Source: an uncultured Flavobacteriales bacterium (GTDB lineage: Bacteria; Bacteroidota; Bacteroidia; Flavobacteriales_D; Crocinitomicaceae). Taken from it: DNA of 24,453 nucleotides. Shown here piece after piece: positions 1-8,478 of the stretch. The notes under the pieces were generated by a model that was given only the letters and a program-made list of their open reading frames with translations, made no database searches and was not told where the DNA came from. The position numbers and the translations under genes were made by a program. Within the stretch, counting starts at the first letter, position 1, and each line of letters opens with the position of its first letter. The stretch is taken from contig CAIUKX010000033.1 in the NCBI GenBank assembly GCA_903899795.1, positions 1-24,453 of the forward strand, read 5' to 3'.

Positions 1-246
1 AGAGAAGAATTAGATAAATTGCTGATCAAAATTGAAACGGAAAAAGAATTTTCCGAACAAGGTTTACTGCACCGCGCAATGAACCTCTGTACTTTTGAAC
101 TTTTAGGAGATGCGAATGGAATTAATATCGAACGAGAAATCTATAAAGCGATTGAACCTTCAGATTTACACCAAATAGCCAAACATATTTTAGTAAAAAC
201 AAATTGCTCTTTATTAAAAGTTAAAGCCAGTCCAGATGATAAATAG
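1..246 (+). CDS. M16 family zinc metallopeptidase, C-terminal end (partial at window edge)
   Basis: The reading frame is open from the first base to the TAA/TAG stop ending at 246, so only the last 81 codons of a longer gene are present. The peptide resembles the C-terminal tail of M16 (pitrilysin/processing-peptidase type) proteins: a long helix with a conserved LLGDA-like turn, followed by 'EPSDLHQIAKHIL', the usual segment where the last helix packs. In bacteria these enzymes often come as two adjacent genes. One carries the HxxEH zinc site and the other carries an R/Y substrate motif. The downstream gene lacks HxxEH, so this truncated gene is expected to be the catalytic partner. That is inference, because its N-terminal half lies outside the window. 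Its last 11 bases overlap the start of the next gene, which indicates translational coupling. Confidence 0.75.
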   Translation, partial: REELDKLLIKIETEKEFSEQGLLHRAMNLCTFELLGDANGINIEREIYKAIEPSDLHQIAKHILVKTNCSLLKVKASPDDK

Positions 247-1495
247 ATCAATTCAACCCGATTTGCAAACAATTAATAAAATTGAATTTGTAAAACCAAC
301 AATATACGACATCACTCCTGAAGTGAAATTGTTTTTCATGAAAGATGTGACCAACGAAACCACTCGTTTTGACTTGTATTTTGATGCAGGAAATATCCGT
401 CAGGGAAAAGGAATTCCTTCATTTGTCAACGCGCTTTTACTTTCTGGTACTGAAGAAAAAGATTCTATTCAAATCAACAATGAAATCGATGCATTAGGCG
501 GATTCATGGAAAGTGGATTATCTGCCGAAAGCGCTGTAATCACTATGTATTGTCTACGAAGGAATGTTCTTCCGATTCTTCATATTCTTTGTGATGCCAT
601 CGATAAAGTTGCTTTTTTTGAAAGTGAAGTGACTGAACTTTTAGCGGATAAAAAACAAACTTTTCTAATGAATATGGAAAAAGTGAGTTATTTGTCACAA
701 AGAGCTTTTCAACAGCGTTTGTTTCATTCTTCGGAGGTGTATTCATCCGTTGCTACAGAAGATTTTTACGAAAATGTATCTGTTCGTGAACTGAAGAAAT
801 TCTTCGAAGAAAACTACAGGCAAGGTTTAACAAAAGTCGTTGTTGTTGGGAATCTGGAACAAGACACTATCGATGAAATCATAGATACCGTTGGAAAATG
901 GGTAAAAACCGGACAAGGAACTTTTGAAAAAGACATCAAAAATCTTCCTGGTCAATTTCATTTAGACAAAGAAAATGCTGTTCAAACTGCCATTCGAATC
1001 GGGAAAATTTTATTCAATAAAACACATGAAGACTACAATGATTTTATGGTCTTGAATACAATTCTCGGAGATTATTTCGGAAGTCGGTTAATGTCAAACA
1101 TACGTGAAGACAAAGGCTACACTTATGGAATCGGCTCTATGGTTGCTGAATACAACAACATCGGTTACTTTATGATCGCGACGGAAGTCGGCAGAGATGT
1201 AAAAGATGCTACAATTCAGGAAATTAAATTCGAAATTGAACGACTGCAAACCGAATTAATAGATGCTCAAGAGCTGGAATTGATCAAAAATTATTTACTC
1301 GGACAACTACTCAAAAGCGCTGACGGACCATATTCTATGATGGATTTATACCTTGGTGCTGAACTTCATGGTCTGGATTTTGAATTTTATAACAAAGCGA
1401 TTGAAGAATTGCATACAATTACACCTGAAAGAATCAGAGAATTGGCCCAACAATATTTGAAGTGGGACGACATGACGATTGTTTCAGTTGGCTAG
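236..1495 (+). CDS. M16 family peptidase subunit without HxxEH (R/Y-motif partner)
   Basis: A 419-residue protein with the two-lobed M16 architecture. Where catalytic members have HxxEH, this one reads GIPSFVNALLLSGT (residues about 59-72), so the zinc ligands are missing. Around residues 290-297 it has R-x4-Y-x-Y (R290, Y295, Y297) followed by GIGS, the substrate-binding signature of the non-catalytic partner in heterodimeric M16 peptidases. Family knowledge therefore suggests it works only in complex with the upstream HxxEH subunit, degrading peptides or processing proteins, probably in the periplasm. I see no clear signal peptide at the ATG used here. The ATG at 236 overlaps the upstream stop, a strong sign of an operon. 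Family assignment is firm; the physiological substrate is unknown. Confidence 0.85.
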   Translation: MINRSIQPDLQTINKIEFVKPTIYDITPEVKLFFMKDVTNETTRFDLYFDAGNIRQGKGIPSFVNALLLSGTEEKDSIQINNEIDALGGFMESGLSAESAVITMYCLRRNVLPILHILCDAIDKVAFFESEVTELLADKKQTFLMNMEKVSYLSQRAFQQRLFHSSEVYSSVATEDFYENVSVRELKKFFEENYRQGLTKVVVVGNLEQDTIDEIIDTVGKWVKTGQGTFEKDIKNLPGQFHLDKENAVQTAIRIGKILFNKTHEDYNDFMVLNTILGDYFGSRLMSNIREDKGYTYGIGSMVAEYNNIGYFMIATEVGRDVKDATIQEIKFEIERLQTELIDAQELELIKNYLLGQLLKSADGPYSMMDLYLGAELHGLDFEFYNKAIEELHTITPERIRELAQQYLKWDDMTIVSVG

Positions 1496-1601
1496 TTGAA
1501 GGTAACTCTTGATTTCATGTGCTTTCATCTAGAAATAAACAACCTTCTACGTCTTATGAACGTCATAGAAATGTTGAGACAATTTTATCAATTCCATTAC
1601 C

Positions 1602-1609
1602 TATATTTG
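1602..1609 (+). promoter_or_regulatory. Bacteroidota -7 promoter element (TAnnTTTG)
   Basis: TATATTTG matches the Bacteroidota -7 consensus TAnnTTTG exactly. A TTG at 1574-1576 is a weak, somewhat distant -33 candidate. Transcription would start near 1614-1616, giving a leader of about 26 nt to the ATG at 1642. This supports the ATG at 1642 over the upstream GTG at 1519 as the true start. The 1496-1641 interval holds nothing else that I recognise. Confidence 0.55.
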
Positions 1610-1641
1610 TAATAGAATTGGAAAATGAACGTTTATTAAGA

Positions 1642-3711
1642 ATGAAAAGAAGTTGTTTAATCCTTTTTCTTAGTTTTTTTCTTTCAATTTGTCTGTATTC
1701 TCAGGCAGTTGAGACTACAACTTCTGTGACAAAAACAAGCAATTCAACTCAGGAAAAATCAGTCCCAACTTCTATTAATTGTATCCAAACTGATGCTGCT
1801 GGAAATGTTACTTTTTCATGGATGCAAGTTCCTGATCCATCAGGTACATTTATCGAATACCAAGTTCATACTACTCAAAGCGGACTTATTGCCAGCATTC
1901 CCAGTATAGGTACAATTGTATATACGGATCCAGGGGTCACCCAAGCCAATAGCTATTTTATCATTGTAAATGGAGACACACAAGAAAGTTCAGATACAAT
2001 TTCTAATATTTTTCTAACCGTCAATAATCCTTCCAATGGAACCGCAGTCTTAGAATGGAATAATCCAAGGCCAAATCCGCTTCCAACCATGTCAGGATAT
2101 TATAAAATATACAGAGAATACCCAACCGGTGTTTGGTCGTTTTTGGATAGCGCTGTGTATGGAACCACTCATTACATTGACACAGTTGATATTTGTAGCG
2201 CCACTTTAAATTATCAAATCTTATTACAAAACTCTCCATGTAACTATACATCCAATATTGCAGGTGATCATTTTGTGGACATTATTACTCCTGACATTCC
2301 GACAATTTCACAAGTAACATTGGATACCTTAACCAACCTAGTGACCATTACCTGGAACCAAAACAACCAACCAGACACCTACGGATATATTATTTATTCG
2401 GTCGATGCAAATGGCTTTCCAGTTGAAATAGATACAGTCTGGGGTATAACCAATACGAGTTACACCTATTCTCCAGATGTAAGCGCTGGACCACTGTCCT
2501 TTTCGATTGCTGCCTTTGACTCATGTCATACAGCCTCGGTTATTCCAACGTATCAGACTTCTGCAAAAGCACAAATACATACTTCCGTGTTTCTTCGAAA
2601 TTCATTAGATGTTTGCAACAATGGCATTACCCTAAACTGGTCACCATATGTAGGCTGGGGATCAGGTGTGAATTATGAAATCTGGGGACATATTGTTGGT
2701 CAACCTTGGCAAAATTTCGGCTCAACTCATTTATTAACGTATACATTGACAGGAGTTGGATTGGCGAATTATTGTTTTGCCATAAAAGCTATTGCCTTAG
2801 ATGGAAGATCATCCTTTTCCAATAGACTTTGCTTTACATTAACTGCACCCTCTCAACCCGCATTCAATTACCTGAGAGTAGCAACTGTAAGTAGTCAACA
2901 GATCGTATTGAGACATTACGTTGAAATGATCAGTGGCGTGACGGGTGTAGTATTTCAGCGAATGAACGACTCTGGAGATTTTGAAGACATAGGACAAGTT
3001 TCCGTTACTTCATCCAATTTGTCATTTACCGACTCAGATGTTGATGTGTCCCGTTATTCTTATACTTACAGAGCAGTTGTATTGGACAGCTGTGGAAATT
3101 ATGGCGCGATTTCAAACATTGCAAAAACCATTTTATTGAAAATCACAACACAGGATACCAAAATGATTCATTACCTAAACTGGTCCGAATATAAATCGTT
3201 TAACGGGCCAATTTTAGGATACTTTGTTTACAGAGGTTTTGATGGTTATTTTCCTCAAACTCCATTGGCTTTTTTACCAAACACACAATTTAGTTATGAA
3301 GACACAGCTTCACAACTCCCGGCCTCAACAGGAAAAACATGTTATTTCGTATCAGCAATCGAAGCCACTAATGTTTACGGTTTTTTTGAAGTCAGTCAGT
3401 CTAATGTTGTTTGCCCTATTTTAGACCCCATCATTTATATTCCAAATTCATTTACGCCGAATGGTGATGCATTCAACCAGGTCTTCCTCCCAGAAATTAC
3501 TTTCTTTGAAGTCCTAAGTTATGATTTAACCATTTATGACCGATGGGAACATCCGCTTTTTCATACCAATGACCCAACGGCTGGATGGAAAGGAGAAATA
3601 CGTTCAACGGGGAAAATCGCTGATCCGGGAACTTATGTTTACCTACTCACCGTTAAAGACGGTGATGGGAAAGAGGTTACCCGCAGGGGTCATGTGAATT
3701 TGATAAAATAA
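1642..3711 (+). CDS. Secreted fibronectin-like protein with gliding motility/T9SS type B C-terminal sorting domain
   Basis: The frame is open from a GTG at 1519, but the ATG at 1642 is preferred. It is followed immediately by a Sec signal peptide (MKRSC, hydrophobic core LILFLSFFLSICL, then YSQA), and the TAnnTTTG box lies between the two candidate starts. The mature part of about 665 residues is built of repeated beta-rich segments that look like divergent fibronectin type III domains, with recurrent Trp-containing strands and paired cysteines. The last ~93 residues (IPNSFTPNGD..., YDRWE, GW.G near the middle, GTYVYLLTVKD, RRGHVNLIK) are the CHU_C/gliding motility-associated C-terminal domain, which directs proteins through the type IX secretion system as type B cargo. 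It is therefore probably exported to the cell surface or medium. The cargo function, such as adhesion, is not visible. It appears monocistronic. Confidence 0.85.
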   Translation: MKRSCLILFLSFFLSICLYSQAVETTTSVTKTSNSTQEKSVPTSINCIQTDAAGNVTFSWMQVPDPSGTFIEYQVHTTQSGLIASIPSIGTIVYTDPGVTQANSYFIIVNGDTQESSDTISNIFLTVNNPSNGTAVLEWNNPRPNPLPTMSGYYKIYREYPTGVWSFLDSAVYGTTHYIDTVDICSATLNYQILLQNSPCNYTSNIAGDHFVDIITPDIPTISQVTLDTLTNLVTITWNQNNQPDTYGYIIYSVDANGFPVEIDTVWGITNTSYTYSPDVSAGPLSFSIAAFDSCHTASVIPTYQTSAKAQIHTSVFLRNSLDVCNNGITLNWSPYVGWGSGVNYEIWGHIVGQPWQNFGSTHLLTYTLTGVGLANYCFAIKAIALDGRSSFSNRLCFTLTAPSQPAFNYLRVATVSSQQIVLRHYVEMISGVTGVVFQRMNDSGDFEDIGQVSVTSSNLSFTDSDVDVSRYSYTYRAVVLDSCGNYGAISNIAKTILLKITTQDTKMIHYLNWSEYKSFNGPILGYFVYRGFDGYFPQTPLAFLPNTQFSYEDTASQLPASTGKTCYFVSAIEATNVYGFFEVSQSNVVCPILDPIIYIPNSFTPNGDAFNQVFLPEITFFEVLSYDLTIYDRWEHPLFHTNDPTAGWKGEIRSTGKIADPGTYVYLLTVKDGDGKEVTRRGHVNLIK

Positions 3712-3758
3712 TTTTGAATTGTTAATATTGAACGTCAGACTTAGATTATTTCAAATCA

Positions 3759-3787
3759 AACATCCAAAATCCAACATCCAACATCCA
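3759..3787. repeat. Short direct repeats (AACATCCA, three copies)
   Basis: The octamer AACATCCA occurs at 3759-3766, 3773-3780 and 3780-3787, with related ATCCAA units between. The array sits just upstream of the -7 box of the next operon in a 95-bp intergenic gap. Such CATCCAA-rich tracts may be simple sequence. A regulatory role is possible but unsupported. Confidence 0.5.
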
Positions 3788-3794
3788 AAAAGAC

Positions 3795-3802
3795 TATTTT
3801 TG
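3795..3802 (+). promoter_or_regulatory. -7 promoter element placed for a leaderless mRNA
   Basis: TATTTTTG matches TAnnTTTG and ends only 4 nt before the GTG start at 3807. With the element centred at -7, the first transcribed base falls at or next to the start codon, so the mRNA would be leaderless. No ribosome binding site fits in the remaining space. The same spacing occurs at 10828-10840. Confidence 0.5.
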
Positions 3803-3806
3803 TCCT

Positions 3807-4787
3807 GTGAAAAAAATCCTCATCATACAAACTGCTTTTCTGGGAGACGTTATTCTTGCCTCCCCCGTAATAGCAGAATTGAAGCGAATTTTTCCTCAAG
3901 CGGAAATTGACTTTTTACTGCGGAAAGGCAATGAAAGTTTACTGAGTAATAATCCTCATTTGAGAAAAGTATTTTTATTGGACAAAAGTGAAGGAAAATA
4001 CAAATCAATACTGAATCTGATTCGTTCTTTTCGTCAGGAAAAATATGATTTGGCGATCAATCTGCATCGTTTTGGAAGTTCAGGATTTATTACTGGATTT
4101 TCAGGTGCCCGCCAAAAATATGGTTTTAGAAAAAATCCGTTCTCTTTTTTGTATACCAAAAAATTTGATCATACTCTTGAAAAAGGAGTACACGAAGTGG
4201 AGCGAAATCTTTCCCTGATCAAAGAATTTGGGGCAGTTAAACTCAGAAGACCCGAACTTTTTCCTTCTAAAGATGATGTTGAGATCGCTGAACAAATTAT
4301 CCATTCAGACACCTTTTTTTGTATGGCACCAGCTTCCGTTTGGTTTACCAAACAACTCCCAAAAGAAAAATGGATCGAATTAATTAACCATTATGACCAA
4401 CTAGGAACGATATATTTATTAGGCGGAAAAAACGATCAGGCTCTTTGTGAAGAATTAATTTCTGCTTCTCAATCAAAGTCGGGAATTAATCTGGCGGGAC
4501 AACTGAACTTACTAGAATCAGCAGCATTGATGTCAAAAGCAACACGCAATTTCGTGAATGATTCAGGTCCTTTGCACATTGCTTCCTCCATGAATGCTCC
4601 TGTGACTGCTTTCTTCTGTTCTACTGTTCTCGACTTTGGATTCGGACCGCTTTCAGACGACAGTAAAGTACTTGAAGTTCAAAATTTGGAATGTCGCCCA
4701 TGTGGACTTCACGGTCATAAAGCTTGTCCCAAAGGACATTTCAAATGCGGTCATGAAATCAACCTTGGTTTAGAATATGAGGACTGA
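3807..4787 (+). CDS. Glycosyltransferase family 9 protein (heptosyltransferase-like)
   Basis: A 326-residue protein of the ADP-heptose:LPS heptosyltransferase family (GT9). The N-terminus KKILIIQTAFLGDVILASP is the classic GT-B opening with the GD.. motif. The C-terminal half contains NDSGPLHIASSMNAPVTAFF, the nucleotide-sugar binding segment of the family, and it ends in the cysteine-rich CRPCGLHGHKACPKGHFKC stretch often seen in Bacteroidota members. It likely transfers a heptose or related sugar to lipid A-core or another envelope glycan at the cytoplasmic face of the inner membrane. The start is a GTG directly behind a -7 promoter box. The next gene overlaps by 11 bp. It lies about 8 kb from the main polysaccharide cluster and forms its own transcription unit. 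The exact donor and acceptor are not inferable. Confidence 0.87.
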   Translation: MKKILIIQTAFLGDVILASPVIAELKRIFPQAEIDFLLRKGNESLLSNNPHLRKVFLLDKSEGKYKSILNLIRSFRQEKYDLAINLHRFGSSGFITGFSGARQKYGFRKNPFSFLYTKKFDHTLEKGVHEVERNLSLIKEFGAVKLRRPELFPSKDDVEIAEQIIHSDTFFCMAPASVWFTKQLPKEKWIELINHYDQLGTIYLLGGKNDQALCEELISASQSKSGINLAGQLNLLESAALMSKATRNFVNDSGPLHIASSMNAPVTAFFCSTVLDFGFGPLSDDSKVLEVQNLECRPCGLHGHKACPKGHFKCGHEINLGLEYED

Positions 4788-5706
4788 AAAAGTTCAAGGG
4801 CAACGCATTTTACTTTCTCCTCTTAATTGGGGAATGGGGCACGTAGCCAGATGCATTCCTTTGATCAATCAGCTTATCCAACAAAAAAATGAAATTATCA
4901 TTGCTTGCAACTTTGAACAGGAACAGGTTTTCAAAACCTATTTTTCCGATTTAATATACGAACAGCACGAAGGATATCCTTTTTCATTTGCGGGTACCGG
5001 TAATTTCGAGATGGATGTATTGAAACAATTTTTCAAGCTCAACAAACGATTGAGAAAAGAAAAAAAAGAAGTTGAAAAATGGGTCAAAAAACATACGATC
5101 GACTTGGTCATTTCCGATCATCGATATGGATTCATTTCGAAAAAATGTACTTCTATCTTTATTACACATCAATTGAATTTACCGGTTTCAGGTTTTATGA
5201 AAACAGGTGATTTCATCCATAAAAAATTAATCCGATCTTTTCAGGAAATTTGGGTTCTAGATACACCCGAATCGAAATTTGCAGGAAAATTGAGTCGAAA
5301 TTCGCATTTTGAAAATGTATGCTACATCGGACCAAAGTCCCGATTTTCATTGTCTCCGAAAATCGAAAAAACAATCCCATTGGTTGTCATTATCAGTGGT
5401 CCTGAACCTTATGCTGAACAACTCTTCAAAGAACAATACGGCAAAGCGACATTAAGCTTAGAAAAAACCTGCATCATTACACCGAAACTTTACTTGGAGG
5501 AATCTGATTCAACACAAATCGACATTATACTGTCCAGTGATTGGAAGAAGGCAGATCTGATTATTTCACAAGCTAAAAAAATTATCTCCAGATCCGGTTA
5601 TTCAACCATTATGGATTTGAATTACCTTGAAACTGAATTTGAATTGATTCCAACACAAGGACAAAAGGAACAGGAATATTTACACCAGATTATTACACAA
5701 CCTTAA
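4777..5706 (+). CDS. GT28/MurG-like glycosyltransferase, C-terminus short
   Basis: A 309-residue GT-B fold protein. The N-terminus ILLSPLNWGMGHVARCIPLINQL matches the GxGH.. donor/acceptor loop of MurG-like and related glycosyltransferases. Near residues 260-295 the segment SQAKKIISRSGYSTIMDL, followed by LIPTQGQKEQEYL, is the matching C-terminal UDP-sugar binding block (RSG.ST, then P..GQ.EQ..). The protein stops about 10 residues after that block, whereas relatives normally continue with another helix or two, so the C-terminus may be trimmed. I found no obvious continuation in another frame before the next gene begins 10 bp later. It overlaps the GT9 gene, so the two are probably translated together and may act on the same glycan. 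The substrate is unknown. Confidence 0.75.
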   Translation: MRTEKVQGQRILLSPLNWGMGHVARCIPLINQLIQQKNEIIIACNFEQEQVFKTYFSDLIYEQHEGYPFSFAGTGNFEMDVLKQFFKLNKRLRKEKKEVEKWVKKHTIDLVISDHRYGFISKKCTSIFITHQLNLPVSGFMKTGDFIHKKLIRSFQEIWVLDTPESKFAGKLSRNSHFENVCYIGPKSRFSLSPKIEKTIPLVVIISGPEPYAEQLFKEQYGKATLSLEKTCIITPKLYLEESDSTQIDIILSSDWKKADLIISQAKKIISRSGYSTIMDLNYLETEFELIPTQGQKEQEYLHQIITQP

Positions 5707-5716
5707 CGATTGATCT

Positions 5717-6085
5717 ATGTCCACTGAATTATTAGATAACGATTCCGAAACAAAAGAAAACAAAGAAATTTTACAAAACGGAATTGCCTGGTGGGAACGA
5801 AGACGCGTTTGGTTTAACATCATTGTTGCAATTTCAGGAATTACAACCATCCTTTGGGCGAATAAAAGAATCCAGATAGATGAGTTCATAGCACTCATAT
5901 TTTATGCTTTATTCATCAATTTATTTTATTCAACCGGATTTCTCTTAGAAGCTTTTGACACCTTTTATTTCAAAGGAAAAATCAAGATCTACCAATATCG
6001 ATGGGGATTATACATTATCGGAACACTCGGATCGGCATTTATTACTTATTTATTAGCTTATACCTATTATCATCCTGATTTTTAA
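5717..6085 (+). CDS. Small membrane protein of unknown function
   Basis: A 122-residue protein that I do not recognise as a named family. It has a charged N-terminal region of about 30 residues ending in WWERRR, then three to four hydrophobic segments at about residues 33-48, 54-78 and 95-117. This predicts an integral inner-membrane protein with a cytoplasmic amphipathic N-terminus. It starts 10 bp after the GT28-like gene on the same strand and is probably the last gene of that operon. It converges with the peptidase gene, with 23 bp between the stops, and there is no clear hairpin terminator in that gap. Its link to glycan assembly rests on position only. Confidence 0.7.
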   Translation: MSTELLDNDSETKENKEILQNGIAWWERRRVWFNIIVAISGITTILWANKRIQIDEFIALIFYALFINLFYSTGFLLEAFDTFYFKGKIKIYQYRWGLYIIGTLGSAFITYLLAYTYYHPDF

Positions 6086-6108
6086 AACCAGTTATAACAG
6101 TGTTCAAA

Positions 6109-8277
6109 TCATAACACCTTATACTCCTTGCTTTTCTTAAAGAATAGGAATTTATGCTCTTTCATCAAGGTCATTTCATCTACCAAATGTTTAGCTCCTG
6201 AGTATTTATCCATCACCCACAACACATAACGAATATCCACTACAATATTTCGACATCGTGAAGGATCAAACATATAATCACTCATCGTACTTTCCCAGCT
6301 TCTATCAAAATTTAATCCCATCAAATAGCCATTTTTATCCAAAACAGGTGATCCTGAATTTCCTCCCGTAGTATGATTTGAACCTGTAAAACAAACCCAT
6401 AATTTCCCTTCCTGTGCATAAGCTCCGAAATCTTTTTTCTTATACATTTCCAATAAATTAGGCAATAGATCGAAGTCTACATTACCGGTATTGTATTTTT
6501 GAAGAATTCCCTCAGTAGTCGTATGCTCAACATATTTCATTCCATCCGTAGGAGCCGAACCTTCCAATTTTCCATAAGTAATTCTTAATGTACTATTTGC
6601 GTCCGCCCAGTGTTTTTCTTTTGGAAACATTACATATTTTCCTTCAACGTATATCTTTAATAAATCACCCATTTTTGTATTGAGTTGTCTGGATTTAGGG
6701 ATAACATTACCTTGAAAATTTGTAAAACATTTTTCCCAATGGGTAAAGCCAGGATCTTTCAATACTACTTCAATTGAGTCTTTCGTGAACCCCTTCACAA
6801 AAGTGATGAATCGTTCCTTATTTGTGAAAATTGAACTGGAGTAAATAACGTCTGTCAACGATTTATTCGCCACAATCTGTTTGCTTGTTTGCTTTACATA
6901 TTCATCGGTTAGAAGTGCAAAAATTCCTTTGTCGACATTGGCATCATAATTTTTGAAGAATCCCTCTCCCCCTTTGATCATTGTTTCAAGTTTCGAACTC
7001 AATTCTTTTGAAGTTTCGTACTTCTCATAATTCATCATTATATCATTTAATCCCTCAGCCAAATCAAAATATTCGGGACCGTAATATATGTATTCAACTC
7101 CCATCGCGTAATCAAAATCGGCATTACTGCTTTCTTCAATCAATTTATTCATAGAAGCAATTACACTACCATACTTTTCTTTCCATTCAGGCTTGCTATT
7201 TGCCATATCCATATAGTTTTTTTCGTACTGAAGTTTGACATCTACAGCTCCCAATTCTTTCAAACCACCGATTTGTCCAATCCACTTTTTATAGGCATTG
7301 GCAATACTTGCCTGCTTTGCTGAATATTTGATCCGAACCTCATCCGAAGAACGCATGGCGGCATTGATTACAGAAAGTGATTTTTCTCTCATCAAAATCC
7401 GCGCAGGACGTTCTTTTTCAACAATGTATTTGATGTGAGAAGAAACCAAATGTTGTTCCGTAACTCCTGGAAAACCATATACCATTGTGAAATCCCCCAC
7501 TTTTCTATCGACAAATGAAATTGGTAAATAGTGAATCGGCGTATAAGGTACATTATCGCTTGAATAGTCAGCCGGTTTATTATCTTTTCCAGCATACACT
7601 CTAAACACAGAAAAATCACCTGTGTGACGAGGCCATACCCAGTTATCTGTATCCCCACCAAATTTTCCGATAGAATTCGGTGGTGTACCAACCAATCGAA
7701 CATCTTTAAATATCTCCTTTACAATAATGTAATAATCATTCCCATAATTGAAAGGTTTAATTTCAGCCTCATAATGCGTTCCTGTTGTTGCGTCTTTAAC
7801 CAGTTGAGCAACATTTTTTCTGATCGTAGTCATACGTGCAGTAGGATCGTCTGTAGGATTTACACCAAATAATACTGCTTTCGTTACATCATCTATTCTG
7901 ACCATCCGTGATGCAGTTAAACCCGGATTGGCCAATTCCTCGCTATAATTTTTTGCCCAAAAACCGTTTTTTAAATAATCCTTTTCCAAAGAAGAATGGG
8001 ATTGAATTTGCGAATACCCACAATGATGATTCGTTAACAATAAACCATGTCCCGAAACCAACTCTGCGGTACAACCACCTCCAAAATGAATAATGGCATC
8101 TTTGATACTTGCATGATTCACATCGTAAATATCACTTGCTGAAAGTTTCATACCCATCGCTTTCATATCAGACTCAAAAGCTGTGATAACGGAAGGTATC
8201 AACATTCCTTCTTCAGCTAGAACTGTCTTACAAGTTAATGAAACAAGAATAAAAAATAAGGAGATTTTTTTGAACAT
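6109..8277 (-). CDS. S46 family dipeptidyl peptidase, probably DPP11 type (Asp/Glu-specific)
   Basis: A 722-residue exopeptidase releasing dipeptides from the N-terminus of periplasmic oligopeptides; Bacteroidota use such enzymes for amino-acid supply. A Sec signal peptide (MFKKISLFFILVSLTCKTVLA, cleavage after about A21) is present. The chymotrypsin-like triad is visible: H85 in TNHHCG, D221 in RHTGD, and S641 in GNSGSP. Eighteen residues after the serine is R659 in LNFDR. In Porphyromonas gingivalis DPP11 the serine and the specificity-determining Arg (recalled as Ser655 and Arg673) have the same spacing, while DPP7 has Gly there, so DPP11-like preference for acidic P1 residues is inferred. 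Length matches the family. It is a single gene with its own promoter at 8297-8304. Confidence 0.92.
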   Translation of the reverse strand: MFKKISLFFILVSLTCKTVLAEEGMLIPSVITAFESDMKAMGMKLSASDIYDVNHASIKDAIIHFGGGCTAELVSGHGLLLTNHHCGYSQIQSHSSLEKDYLKNGFWAKNYSEELANPGLTASRMVRIDDVTKAVLFGVNPTDDPTARMTTIRKNVAQLVKDATTGTHYEAEIKPFNYGNDYYIIVKEIFKDVRLVGTPPNSIGKFGGDTDNWVWPRHTGDFSVFRVYAGKDNKPADYSSDNVPYTPIHYLPISFVDRKVGDFTMVYGFPGVTEQHLVSSHIKYIVEKERPARILMREKSLSVINAAMRSSDEVRIKYSAKQASIANAYKKWIGQIGGLKELGAVDVKLQYEKNYMDMANSKPEWKEKYGSVIASMNKLIEESSNADFDYAMGVEYIYYGPEYFDLAEGLNDIMMNYEKYETSKELSSKLETMIKGGEGFFKNYDANVDKGIFALLTDEYVKQTSKQIVANKSLTDVIYSSSIFTNKERFITFVKGFTKDSIEVVLKDPGFTHWEKCFTNFQGNVIPKSRQLNTKMGDLLKIYVEGKYVMFPKEKHWADANSTLRITYGKLEGSAPTDGMKYVEHTTTEGILQKYNTGNVDFDLLPNLLEMYKKKDFGAYAQEGKLWVCFTGSNHTTGGNSGSPVLDKNGYLMGLNFDRSWESTMSDYMFDPSRCRNIVVDIRYVLWVMDKYSGAKHLVDEMTLMKEHKFLFFKKSKEYKVL

Positions 8278-8296
8278 TTTTTTAAAAATTTGTCCC

Positions 8297-8304
8297 CAAA
8301 TATA
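8297..8304 (-). promoter_or_regulatory. -7 promoter element of the S46 peptidase gene
   Basis: On the minus strand this reads TATATTTG, an exact TAnnTTTG match, 19 nt ahead of the ATG at 8277. The short A/T-rich leader between them has no Shine-Dalgarno sequence, which is normal for Bacteroidota. The rest of the 201-bp divergent intergenic region (8278-8478) must also hold the promoter for the membrane-protein gene at 8479. The best candidate there is the imperfect TACTTTCG at 8424-8431. Confidence 0.55.
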
Positions 8305-8478
8305 GCACTTTTTTAATGGTTAAACCGTGTAGCGAGGAATTTGGAAAAATGAAATGATAAAAAGATCCTTTCGAATTTTATAAAAAACTTAATCCTTCAA
8401 TCCCTTTGAATCTGTTTTTCTGTTACTTTCGCTACTTCGAAGCATCAGTGATGCAATTGTAAAACATAAATTTATTCG

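Noticed and set aside
3719..3910. 63-codon plus-strand frame overlapping the start of the GT9 gene
   Set aside because: It covers the CATCCAA repeat tract and the GT9 N-terminus in another frame, with no motif or plausible start context.
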